Assembly (NCBI GenBank): GCA_003487005.1
Contig: DNFG01000379.1
Location: 1 to 7,878 of the forward strand
Length of the DNA: 7,878 bases
Direction of reading: 5' to 3'
DNA from: Bryobacterales bacterium
GTDB taxonomy: Bacteria; Acidobacteriota; Terriglobia; Bryobacterales; Bryobacteraceae
The translations under genes and the position numbers were made by a program. The notes beneath the pieces were generated by a model that had not been told where the DNA came from, made no database searches, and saw nothing but the letters and a program-made list of their open reading frames with translations. Positions 1 to 6,344 of the stretch are shown in pieces (within the stretch, counting starts at the first letter, position 1; every line of letters begins with the position of its first letter).

Positions 1-2
1 GT

Positions 3-950
3 GTGACCATTCGTGTGCTTCTGCTGCTCGCACTCGGCGGACCGCTCCCCACCGCTGCGGAAGTCCCCATACAATCAGAGGCTTACAGCGCTTTCTATAA
101 CCTCGACTACGACCGCGCCCTCGCCCTCTTCGAACGCGAAACCACCCAGAACCCTCAAGACCCCGAAGCCTGGAACCATCTCGCCCACGGCCTCCTCCAC
201 CGCCGCCTCTTCCTCGCCGGCGGCATGTCCTCCGAACTCGTCTCCAGCAACGAATCCCTCCTCAAGCGTCCCAAACTCGACATGCCTCCGGACGAGGAGA
301 AACGCTTCATCGAGGCCGTCGAGCGGTCCATGGACCTCTGCCGGCGGCGCTTGAAGGTCCGCAAGGACGATCCCGTCGCCTTGTACGCCCTCGGTGTCGC
401 CCACGCTCACCGCGCCAAGTACCACTTGCTCGTCCGCAAAGCCCATTTTGACGCCCTCCGCGACGGAAACCGCAGTCGCGGCCACCACAACCGCCTCCGC
501 CAGGTCGACCCCGCCCACCCCGATGCCCTCCTGATCCCCGGAATGCACGAGTACATCGCCAGTAAACTGTCGCCCTTTGTCCGCTTCATGGCCGCCATGG
601 CTGGTTTCTCCGGCAACCGTGAACGGGCGATCCGTCTGCTCGAAGAGTCGGTCCGCCGGGGTCGGAAGACTGGCGTCGAAGCCCGCCTCCTCCTCGCCCT
701 CACCTTCCACCGCGAAAAACTGCCCCATCGCGCGCTGCCCCTCATGCGCGACCTCAGCACCGCTTTTCCCCGTAACTACCTCTACCGCGGAGAAGTCGTC
801 CTCCTGCAGGCCCACGCCGGCGAACGCGACGCCGCCGTCCAGAACTTCGCCCGGTTGCAGGCCGATACGGAAAACCCTGTCCCCGCTCCGCATTTGCTGC
901 GGATCAAACAGCACCTCGACCGGCTTGCCGGAGAAGAGGCCCTTCGTTGA
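3..950 (+). CDS. Exported tetratricopeptide-repeat (TPR) protein of unknown role
   Basis: The 315-residue product starts with a short positive end and a hydrophobic stretch (about residues 4-19, ending TAAE), which reads as a Sec signal peptide, so the protein is probably periplasmic or envelope-associated. The rest is alpha-helical with TPR-like spacing: about residues 27-60 (Y..A..LFE...QNP.DPEAWNHLA), 103-136, 154-188 (VDP.HPDALL), 205-236 (RAIRLLEESVRRG) and 240-275. TPRs bind proteins; no catalytic motif is visible. GTG at 3 is the first start in frame in the window, and its last two bases plus the next A form a TGA at 4-6, so an upstream gene may end there. The stop TGA (948-950) overlaps the next gene's TTG start, so the two are probably co-translated. 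It could start further upstream outside the window, but the signal peptide placed right after this GTG argues that the gene is complete. The specific function is not recognised. Confidence 0.8.
   Translation: MTIRVLLLLALGGPLPTAAEVPIQSEAYSAFYNLDYDRALALFERETTQNPQDPEAWNHLAHGLLHRRLFLAGGMSSELVSSNESLLKRPKLDMPPDEEKRFIEAVERSMDLCRRRLKVRKDDPVALYALGVAHAHRAKYHLLVRKAHFDALRDGNRSRGHHNRLRQVDPAHPDALLIPGMHEYIASKLSPFVRFMAAMAGFSGNRERAIRLLEESVRRGRKTGVEARLLLALTFHREKLPHRALPLMRDLSTAFPRNYLYRGEVVLLQAHAGERDAAVQNFARLQADTENPVPAPHLLRIKQHLDRLAGEEALR
930..939 (+). promoter_or_regulatory. Ribosome binding site supporting the TTG start at 947
   Basis: The purine run GGAGAAGAGG lies inside the end of the TPR gene. Its GAGG core (936-939) stands 7 bases before the TTG at 947. 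This spacing is good for initiation and is the reason for accepting TTG as the start of the SirB1-like gene, together with the TTGA stop/start overlap at 947-950. Confidence 0.6.
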
Positions 951-1603
951 GCCCCCTCAGCATCGAACTGCGCGACCTCCTCGAGGGCCGCCCCAGCCCT
1001 CTCGAACTCGACGAAGCCGCCGTTCAAATCGCCCGCATTCATCGTCCCGAAGCCGATCTGCACGCCGTCCGGGCCACTCTGGACGCCTGGGCGGAAGCCA
1101 TCGCCGCCGCCCTCCCGCCCGCCGCCGGCGGTATGCAGTATCTGTCCGTCGCCCACCGCTATCTCTTTGGCGCCGTCGGCCTCCGCGGCGACCGCGACAA
1201 CTACTTCGCTCCCGAGAATTCCTGCCTCGACCTTGTGATCGCCCGCCGCCGCGGCCTCCCCATCACCCTCTCGGTGATCTACCTCGAGGTCGCCCGCCGC
1301 CTCCTCCGCCCGGTCTACGGCGCCGCCCTCCCCGGCCATTTCCTCTGCCGCTACAACGATGGCCTCGTCAATGTCCTCGTCGACGTCTTCCACGAAGGCA
1401 GACTCCTCCTGCCCGCCGAGGCTGCCGCAATGGTCGCAGCCGCCACCGGCGAACAACTCACCCCCGATGCCCCCGAATTTGGCCCGGCATCCCCCCAACT
1501 GATCGCCGTGCGAATGCTCCGGAACTTGCGTAACTCCTACATTCAACAACGCGACGCCGCCCGCCTCGCCGCTCTCGACGCTTTGATCGCGAATCAGTCT
1601 TAA
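947..1603 (+). CDS. SirB1/transglutaminase-like family protein
   Basis: The 218-residue cytoplasmic protein has no signal peptide. The core at about residues 88-136 fits the SirB1 N-terminal (transglutaminase-like core 2) pattern: NSCLDLVIARRRGLPITLS, then VIYLEVARRL and PGHFLCRY. The C-terminal helix (about 187-213, RMLRNLRNSY..RDAARLAALDALI) is also usual for this family, whose E. coli relative is YchA/SirB1. Family members are generally assigned no proven reaction. At the site where true transglutaminases carry the nucleophilic Cys (before the VARR helix), this protein appears to have Thr/Leu/Ser (about 106-108). Cys93 and Cys134 lie elsewhere, so enzyme activity is doubtful. The TTG start is chosen because it overlaps the preceding TGA and has a good ribosome site. 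Together with the TPR protein it forms a translationally coupled pair. The family call is fairly sure; the function is unknown. Confidence 0.8.
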   Translation: MSPLSIELRDLLEGRPSPLELDEAAVQIARIHRPEADLHAVRATLDAWAEAIAAALPPAAGGMQYLSVAHRYLFGAVGLRGDRDNYFAPENSCLDLVIARRRGLPITLSVIYLEVARRLLRPVYGAALPGHFLCRYNDGLVNVLVDVFHEGRLLLPAEAAAMVAAATGEQLTPDAPEFGPASPQLIAVRMLRNLRNSYIQQRDAARLAALDALIANQS

Positions 1604-1608
1604 GTTTT

Positions 1609-1635
1609 TTGACCCACGTGTCGATAGGGTAACTT
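1609..1635 (+). promoter_or_regulatory. Weak possible promoter before the 97-residue protein gene
   Basis: In the 42-base gap after the SirB1-like gene, TTGACC (1609-1614) resembles a -35 box. TAACTT (1630-1635) is a poor -10 match at a short 15-base spacing. The match is marginal and read-through from the upstream pair is equally possible. An AGGT at 1636-1639 lies 6 bases before the ATG and may serve as the ribosome site. Confidence 0.2.
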
Positions 1636-1645
1636 AGGTAGAGCA

Positions 1646-1939
1646 ATGAGCGTTTTCGCCCAACAACCCGTGGACGAACTGGATCCCCTCCTGGCTCAGT
1701 TCAACCGGCTCATGTCGGAACTCTTGCGGGGCCGGATGCAGCGAAACACGTTCCAGCCCTGGGAAATCGACATCCTGCTCGATATCGAGGCCTGCCATCT
1801 GCGCGAGTCCAGCCGTCGTGAAGTCTTGCGCCGCTACCAGAAGGCCGCTAACCGCTACGTCGAGCGCGGCGGCCGCTCCCTGCTCAAACTGTCCGACTAC
1901 CTCGCCAAGAAACACCGCGCACCCATCATCACCGTCTGA
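1646..1939 (+). CDS. Small charged helical protein, function unknown
   Basis: The 97-residue protein has no signal peptide or membrane segment. It is rich in Arg, Glu and Leu and should be almost wholly alpha-helical. The most distinctive stretch is residues 38-66: PWEIDILLDIEAC, then LRESSRREVLRRYQKA. It is followed by NRYVERGG and LLKLSDYLAKK (about 69-89). I have an impression of similar small proteins in other acidobacterial genomes but cannot name a family, and no catalytic or metal site is evident. The pattern of a basic helix plus a WEID-ILLDIE acidic helix would fit a small regulator or adaptor, but this is only a guess. ATG at 1646 follows a weak AGGT ribosome site. It lies 42 bases after the SirB1-like gene and 78 bases before yggX on the same strand. 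GC-rich codon use is like that of its neighbours, which supports a real gene. Confidence 0.75.
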   Translation: MSVFAQQPVDELDPLLAQFNRLMSELLRGRMQRNTFQPWEIDILLDIEACHLRESSRREVLRRYQKAANRYVERGGRSLLKLSDYLAKKHRAPIITV

Positions 1940-1962
1940 ATCACCCGCCCCCCCGTCTGCGC

Positions 1963-1968
1963 TATTCT
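1963..1968 (+). promoter_or_regulatory. Possible -10 box upstream of yggX
   Basis: TATTCT in the 78-base gap matches TATAAT at four positions, but no good -35 sits 16-18 bases upstream. If used, it would give a leader of about 43 bases before the ATG at 2018. A GGAGAGG at 1997-2003 is the only strong purine run and lies 14 bases from that ATG, which is longer than usual. This is weak evidence. Confidence 0.2.
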
Positions 1969-2017
1969 GGTCCTTTAGGCTCCCTTTGTGGGATCCGGAG
2001 AGGCTCGGATACAGGTC

Positions 2018-2317
2018 ATGAATCCTCAGGAATCGAAACCCAAACGGATGGTGCAGTGCGTCAAACTCGGCCGGGAACTGGAAGGCTTGGACGAGGCGCC
2101 CTTTGATAACCACCCCCTCGGTCAGCGCATCTACGAAAACGTCTCCAAAGAGGCCTGGCGCGTCTGGGTCGAGCACATGAAGATGATCATGAACGAATAC
2201 CGGCTCAACCTCGGCTCCCCGGACCACCAACGCCTGCTCCTCGAGAAAATGGAAGAGTACTTCTTCGGGCAAGGCGGCGAACTGCCCCCCGATTACGTCC
2301 CCCCTTCCCAGGGCTAG
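2018..2317 (+). CDS. yggX: Probable Fe(2+)-trafficking protein (YggX family)
   Basis: The 99-residue protein matches the YggX family along its whole length (E. coli YggX is 91 residues). It has VQCVKLGRELEGLD with the conserved N-terminal Cys (Cys14 here), then PLGQRIYENVSKEAW (33-47), then W..H..M.MNEYRLNL..PDHQ..L...M..YFF, ending PPDYVPP. Family members are small cytoplasmic proteins linked to iron handling and protection of iron-sulfur clusters against oxidative damage; the Cys is important in the enterobacterial protein. The ATG at 2018 is chosen. A longer GTG start at 1988 adds ten unconserved residues, and an ATG at 2048 would begin at MVQC, nearer the E. coli start. The stop TAG (2315-2317) shares CTAG with the stop of the convergent ATPase gene. 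The family call is firm; the exact start is not. Confidence 0.92.
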   Translation: MNPQESKPKRMVQCVKLGRELEGLDEAPFDNHPLGQRIYENVSKEAWRVWVEHMKMIMNEYRLNLGSPDHQRLLLEKMEEYFFGQGGELPPDYVPPSQG

Positions 2318-3570
2318 CTTCGCGCGAAGTAGAGATCCACGGCCCGTTCCAGATCCGGTTTGGTGATCTGGGCGGGCCGCGTTTCGTACTGGCTGATCGA
2401 ATAGATGATGTTCAGAATGTCCAACGGGTAGCAGGCGCGAAGCTCCGACCGGCCGTCCGACAGACACAGCCGCCTCAGGTACTCCGCGCTGTCGTACTCC
2501 GCCGGCACGTTCTTGCTCGTCACCACTCGCTGGAAAATCTGGTCGAACACCTCCGCCGACACCGGTTCCACCTCGATCTTGTTCTGAATTCGGCGCAGAA
2601 ACGCCTCATCGGCCAGGTCCGATGGCTCCAGGTTTGTCGAGAACACCACCATCAGCGAGAACGGAATCTGGAACTTGACGCCGTAACGCAGCGTCAGGTA
2701 GTCCACCCGGCGGTCCAGCGGCACAATCCAGCGGTTCAGCAGGTCCCGCGGACTCATCAATTGCCGCCCGAAGTCGTCGATGATGAAAATGCCGTTGTTG
2801 GCCTTCATCTGCAGCGGCGCCGCATAGATCCCCGAACTCTCATCCAGCCTCAACTCCAGCATCGACGGGATCAATTCGCCGCCAACCACGATGCAGGGAC
2901 GCTTGCACAACACCCAGCGCGGGTCGATGTCCGGGTCGTCAACTTCGATCCGGTGGTGAACCACAGGGTCGTACAGGCTGATGATCTGATTGTCCACCTC
3001 CACCGCGTACGGAATCAGCACCGCGTCCTGATACACCCTCAACATCCTCTCCGCAATTGACGTCTTGCCGTTACCCGACGGGCCATACAGAAAGATCGAG
3101 TTCTGCGAGATCAGGGCAGGCCCAAGCTGATCCAGCATCCGGTCGGGCACCACGAGATCCGAAAAGGCCGAACGCAGAGCCCGCCGGTCAATGTTGATCC
3201 GCGCCGACTGCCGCTTCGTGGCTGCGTGGTAGTCCTTCAGCGTCACAGGACAGGCGCCGGCGTACTGCGAAATCTGGAACCGGTCCGAGGCGAGCTGTTT
3301 GCCGGAACTCGTCAGCACGAACTGATAGTCATTCCCGATCATCCCCTTCACTTCAATCAGTTGCTGCGCGCGCATCGTCCGGAATGCCTGGTCAATAATC
3401 CCAATCGACAGTCGCAGCGCCTGGCTCAGGCTGGCCAGCGTGCTGAATCCATCCATCAGCGTCCGCCGCAGGACCAGATCCAGGACCAGCGACTGCGATA
3501 TCCGGAGTTCCTCGATGTTCTCGGGAATCGGCGGGGCGAAACTGGCGCGAGGGCCGGCGAGACTCGTCAT
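2314..3570 (-). CDS. AAA+ ATPase with N-terminal winged-helix-like region
   Basis: The 418-residue protein is cytoplasmic. Residues about 15-110 are helical and resemble a winged-helix or marR-like region (LVLDLVLRRTL, SLSQALRLS, QQLIEVKG, followed by a GNDYQFVLTSSG wing). An AAA+ module follows: Walker A GPSGNGKTS (163-171), Walker B IFIIDD (261-266), sensor 1 in VVFSTN (Asn313) and a likely arginine finger in AFLRRI (Arg326/327). RAYP-like text near 378-382 may hold sensor 2. The conserved stretches KRPCIVVGGEL and DRRVDYLTLRYG flank the core. Of named AAA+ groups it seems nearest to MoxR-type or remodelling ATPases, but the substrate is unknown. The ATG at 3570 is preceded by GAGG six bases away (3577-3580 on the minus strand). 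It is divergent from the secretin-like gene across 85 bases and convergent with yggX. Loss of function is not suggested: all nucleotide-binding motifs are intact. Confidence 0.88.
   Translation of the reverse strand: MTSLAGPRASFAPPIPENIEELRISQSLVLDLVLRRTLMDGFSTLASLSQALRLSIGIIDQAFRTMRAQQLIEVKGMIGNDYQFVLTSSGKQLASDRFQISQYAGACPVTLKDYHAATKRQSARINIDRRALRSAFSDLVVPDRMLDQLGPALISQNSIFLYGPSGNGKTSIAERMLRVYQDAVLIPYAVEVDNQIISLYDPVVHHRIEVDDPDIDPRWVLCKRPCIVVGGELIPSMLELRLDESSGIYAAPLQMKANNGIFIIDDFGRQLMSPRDLLNRWIVPLDRRVDYLTLRYGVKFQIPFSLMVVFSTNLEPSDLADEAFLRRIQNKIEVEPVSAEVFDQIFQRVVTSKNVPAEYDSAEYLRRLCLSDGRSELRACYPLDILNIIYSISQYETRPAQITKPDLERAVDLYFARS
2318..2329. repeat. Perfect 12-base palindrome at the convergent gene ends
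   Basis: CTTCGCGCGAAG reads the same on both strands. It lies one base past the yggX stop and inside the last codons of the ATPase gene. With the flanking CTA (2314-2316) and TAG (2330-2332) it could fold as a short stem with one bulged G. No U-run follows on either strand, so it is not a classic intrinsic terminator, although it is placed where one would serve both genes. Confidence 0.4.
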
Positions 3571-3655
3571 GACACCCCTCTATCGGCGGACTGACGCCCG
3601 AAGTTTATGAGCCCATTGCACGTTTTGCGCCCCAGGCTCGTCTGTATCTGGTAGC
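3571..3655. promoter_or_regulatory. Divergent intergenic region between ATPase and secretin-like genes
   Basis: These 85 bases must hold the start signals for both genes unless transcription enters from elsewhere. On the minus strand a GAGGGG (3575-3580) is a clear ribosome site for the ATPase, and CATAAA (3609 to 3604) is a weak -10 candidate. On the plus strand TATCTG (3645-3650) is a -10-like hexamer only five bases before the TTG start of the secretin-like gene, and no well-spaced -35 is seen. No clear operator palindrome is visible. Confidence 0.3.
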
Positions 3656-5218
3656 TTGTTCATCCTGCGCCTGATCTGCGTCCTCGTCCTCGTTTCCGCC
3701 GTTGGTGCGGCCGCCAGTGCCGGTGCGGGCCCGTTCAAACAGGCCCGCGCCGCGGAAGCCGCGGGCCGGTTCTCCGAAGCCTATCTCCTTTATGCTGAAG
3801 CTCTTGCACGTGAGCCAGGAAACGCCCGCTACCGCGGCCACCTGATGGCCGTCCAGCGGCGCGGCCTCCAGAACCTCGAGATCCAGTTGCCCGCCGCTCC
3901 CGAATCCACCCCCGGCGGACAGCCCCTGCCCCCCATCGATCCCGAGGATTTCCGCGAAGCCGCCCGTCTCGGGCCGCCTCCCGTCCTGCGCGGCACCGCC
4001 AACATTCACGACTTTGACCTCGAAGGCGGCGGCCGCGACCTCTTCGAAAAGGTCCTTGGCGCCTATGGCGTCCAGGTCGTCTTCGATTCGGACTACCAGG
4101 ACCCGCCGAAACAGAAGTTCCGCCTCGCCCGCGCCGGCTTCCGCGAAGCTCTGCAGGCCCTCGAGGCCGTCACCAACTCCTTCGCCGTCGCCATCCACGA
4201 CTCCATCGCCCTCGTCGCCCGCGACAATGCCCAGAAACGGACCCAGATCGAGCCCTATATGTCCGTCCTCGTGCCGTTTCCCGAACCACTCACCGCCCAG
4301 GAAGTCCAGGAGGGCGTCCGCGCCGTCCAGACCACCTTCGATATGACCAAGGTCGGCATCGACAACGCCCGCCGCCTCGTCCTGTTTCGCGACCGCGTCT
4401 CCCGTCTCAAACCCGCCCTCGTCCTCTTCAACCAGATCATGGCCCATCGCGCCCAGGTCCTTGTCGAAGTCGAAATCCTCAGCTACGACGAGCGCTCCGC
4501 CATCAGCTACGGCCTCCGCCTCCCCACCAGCTTTCCCATCGTCCACTTCGGTCGCGTCTGGAACTCCACCCCCCAAATCCCCGCCGGCGTCGCCAACTTC
4601 ATCGCCTTCGGCGCGGGCAAAACCCTCTTCGGCATCGGCCTCACCGGCGCCCAACTCTTCGCCGACATGACCCGCTCCTCCGTCCGCACTCTCCAGCGCG
4701 TCCAGATGCTCGGGCTCGACAGCCAGCCTCTGAACTTCCATTTGGGCGACCGCTACCCCGTCATCACCACCGCCTTCCTCGGCGGCGGTTCCGGCGCGGG
4801 CATCGGCTCCGCACCCTTCCCCGCCATCCGCTTCGAGGACCTCGGGATCGTCCTCAAAGTCACCCCGCGCATCCACAACGCCGACGAGGTCTCCATGCAG
4901 GTCGAAGTCGAATTGAAGGCCCTCTCCGGAGAGGCCGCCAACGGCATCCCCGTCATTTCCAACCGGAACCTGTCGTCCACTGTCCGCATGCGCTTCGACG
5001 AACTCGCCGTCATCGCCGGTCTCAATGCCTCCCGCGAAGGCCGCAATTCCAGCGGCCTCCCGCTGCCGTTTCCGCTGCGGGCGAACACCCTCGAAAACGA
5101 AGGCGGCCAACTTCTCGTCACCCTCCGCCCCAGGCTCGTCTCCGCGCCGCCCACGGACACCGCCACCCCGCCTGTCCGTACCGGCAGTGAAGCCCGGCCT
5201 CTCACCCCCCTCGATTGA
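3656..5218 (+). CDS. Secretin-like protein (type II/III secretion or pilus channel family)
   Basis: The 520-residue protein has a signal peptide (about residues 1-24, hydrophobic LICVLVLVSAVGAA). A TPR-like helical pair follows (about 27-62, KQARAAEAAGRFSEAYLLYAEAL then EPGNARY). About 111-190 resembles the secretin N0/STN fold (two beta-alpha units, REALQALEAVT), 200-262 resembles an N1/NolW-type domain, and 265-495 is a secretin core (QVLVEVEILSYDE, LGDRYPV, EDLGIVLKVTPRIH, VEVEL, GLNAS, GGQLLVTLRPRLV). Secretins form multimeric outer-membrane channels. The usual P-x-LG-x-IP-x-LG motif before the final strands is not recognisable; GLPLPFPLRANT (467-478) is there instead. TTG at 3656 is the only start that keeps the signal peptide, because a stop lies in frame at 3608. 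It has no good ribosome site. It is divergent from the AAA+ ATPase gene. The partner system is not in the window. Confidence 0.82.
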   Translation: MFILRLICVLVLVSAVGAAASAGAGPFKQARAAEAAGRFSEAYLLYAEALAREPGNARYRGHLMAVQRRGLQNLEIQLPAAPESTPGGQPLPPIDPEDFREAARLGPPPVLRGTANIHDFDLEGGGRDLFEKVLGAYGVQVVFDSDYQDPPKQKFRLARAGFREALQALEAVTNSFAVAIHDSIALVARDNAQKRTQIEPYMSVLVPFPEPLTAQEVQEGVRAVQTTFDMTKVGIDNARRLVLFRDRVSRLKPALVLFNQIMAHRAQVLVEVEILSYDERSAISYGLRLPTSFPIVHFGRVWNSTPQIPAGVANFIAFGAGKTLFGIGLTGAQLFADMTRSSVRTLQRVQMLGLDSQPLNFHLGDRYPVITTAFLGGGSGAGIGSAPFPAIRFEDLGIVLKVTPRIHNADEVSMQVEVELKALSGEAANGIPVISNRNLSSTVRMRFDELAVIAGLNASREGRNSSGLPLPFPLRANTLENEGGQLLVTLRPRLVSAPPTDTATPPVRTGSEARPLTPLD

Positions 5219-5255
5219 GACAACCCCCGCCCGGTTCCCGTCCTCGCGTGCGAAG

Positions 5256-6335
5256 ATGGAAATTCGGGAGTTGAAACGCAGTATGTCGAAAATGTTGGAT
5301 GAGATTCGTGAGCAGCCGGGCGCCCTCGAAAAGACGCTCGAAATGGAATGGGCCGGTATCGAAAAGCTGCGCGCTCACTTTGAAAAACAGCGCCCCCGCT
5401 TCCTCGTGCTCGCCGCACGCGGCACCTCGGACAATGCCGCCCAGTTTGGCCGGTACCTGATCGAGATCACCACCGGTATCCCGGTCGCGCTCGCCGCGCC
5501 CTCCGTCAGCACCCTCTATCACGCCCCCCTCTCCCTCGATGGCGGCCTCGTCGTCGCGATTTCCCAGTCCGGCGAATCCACCGACACCAATGTCGTCCTC
5601 GAAGAAGCCAAGGCCCAGGGCGCTTTCACGCTCGGCATCACCAACGAAGCGAAAAGTACCCTCGCGCGCCTCGCTCACGATTCGATCCTCGTTCGCGCCG
5701 GCCGCGAAAAAAGCGTCGCCGCCACGAAAACCTACACCGGGCAGTTGCTCAGTTTCTATCTACTCGCCTACGCCCTCGGCGCGCCCATCCGTCGCAAGGA
5801 TCTGGACAAACTCCCCGGCTACGCCGCCGCCGCCCTCAAACTCGAGAAGGAAATCATCGCCCGCGCTGAACGCTACCGCTTCATGAACCAGGCCGTCGTC
5901 GTGGGCCGCGGTCTCAACTACGCGAACGCCTTCGAATGGGCCCTCAAACTCATGGAGACCAGCTATGTCGTCGCCGAACGCTTCTCCCAGGCCGACATCC
6001 TCCATGGCCCCATCGCCATGGTCGATAGCGCCATCCCGGCCTTCCTGTTCTGCCCGCCCGGCGTCACCTGGCCCGTCATGAACCAGTTGAACGAACGCCT
6101 CGAAGGGCTGATGGCTGAAACCCTCATGATCACCGACCGGTCGAACCCCGAAGCCCCCGCGCACGCCATTCGCGTCCCCGCTTCCCTCGCCTTCAAGGGC
6201 GCTCTGCCGGCCGATGTCTTCACGCCCATCCCCTACATCATCCCCGCGCAGATGTTCGCCGCGGCTCTCTCCGTCGTCAAGGGCCTGAACCCCGATCAGC
6301 CGCGCGGCCTGAACAAGGTCACCAAGACGTTGTAA
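5256..6335 (+). CDS. Two-SIS-domain sugar-phosphate isomerase/deaminase (NagB-II/AgaS type)
   Basis: The 359-residue protein aligns with the isomerase half of glucosamine-6-phosphate synthase but has no N-terminal glutaminase domain, so it cannot itself use glutamine as nitrogen donor. SIS domain 1 has ARGTSDN (54-60) and SQSGES (103-108), with VAATKTYTGQL at 154-164. SIS domain 2 has GRGLNYANAFEWALKL (217-232), ADILHGPIAM (246-255) and the C-terminal tail DQPRGLNKVTKTL. Residues equal to E. coli GlmS Lys485, Glu488, His504 and Lys603 are present as Lys231, Glu234, His250 and Lys354. Such stand-alone proteins (NagB-II, AgaS) interconvert or deaminate amino-sugar phosphates, for example glucosamine-6-phosphate to fructose-6-phosphate and ammonia. 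The exact substrate is not visible. The frame is open back to 5025, but homology begins near residue 10-13. ATG 5283, 12 bases after GGGAG, is an alternative start. It heads a probable operon; the next gene is 9 bases on. Confidence 0.88.
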   Translation: MEIRELKRSMSKMLDEIREQPGALEKTLEMEWAGIEKLRAHFEKQRPRFLVLAARGTSDNAAQFGRYLIEITTGIPVALAAPSVSTLYHAPLSLDGGLVVAISQSGESTDTNVVLEEAKAQGAFTLGITNEAKSTLARLAHDSILVRAGREKSVAATKTYTGQLLSFYLLAYALGAPIRRKDLDKLPGYAAAALKLEKEIIARAERYRFMNQAVVVGRGLNYANAFEWALKLMETSYVVAERFSQADILHGPIAMVDSAIPAFLFCPPGVTWPVMNQLNERLEGLMAETLMITDRSNPEAPAHAIRVPASLAFKGALPADVFTPIPYIIPAQMFAAALSVVKGLNPDQPRGLNKVTKTL

Positions 6336-6339
6336 AACT

Positions 6340-6344
6340 GGAGG
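6340..6344 (+). promoter_or_regulatory. GGAGG ribosome site directly abutting the ATG
   Basis: GGAGG in the 9-base gap touches the ATG at 6345 with no spacer, whereas 5-9 bases is normal. The next in-frame start-like codons are CTG at 6363 and beyond, which would remove the twin-arginine-like end. Either the ATG is used with poor spacing, aided by coupling to the gene before, or the true start is a downstream CTG. Confidence 0.4.

Noticed and set aside
75..914. 279-codon antisense frame under the TPR gene, and a 318-codon plus frame at 577-1533
   Set aside because: Both have biased shadow compositions (acidic/Gly-rich, or Arg/Pro/Ser-rich) and overlap the TPR and SirB1-like genes, which have coherent structure and coupled start/stop sites.
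1591..1610. Possible intrinsic terminator at the T-run after the SirB1-like gene
   Set aside because: A run of six T bases is present but I find no stable GC-rich hairpin immediately before it.
1615..1620. CACGTG palindrome as an operator
   Set aside because: The symmetry stops after six bases and such sites are frequent in GC-rich DNA.
1634..2467. 277-codon antisense frame across the small protein and yggX
   Set aside because: YggX on the plus strand is a firm family match; the antisense product has no recognisable motif.
3605..5110. 501-codon open frame antisense to the secretin-like gene
   Set aside because: Its protein is low-complexity (Gly, Ala, Glu, Asp, Val rich) as expected from reading C-ending codons backwards, while the plus strand gives a signal peptide and recognisable secretin motifs.
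5025..5255. 77-codon N-terminal extension of the SIS protein
   Set aside because: It overlaps the end of the secretin-like gene, is Pro/Ser/Arg-rich shadow sequence, and SIS homology starts only after the ATG at 5256.
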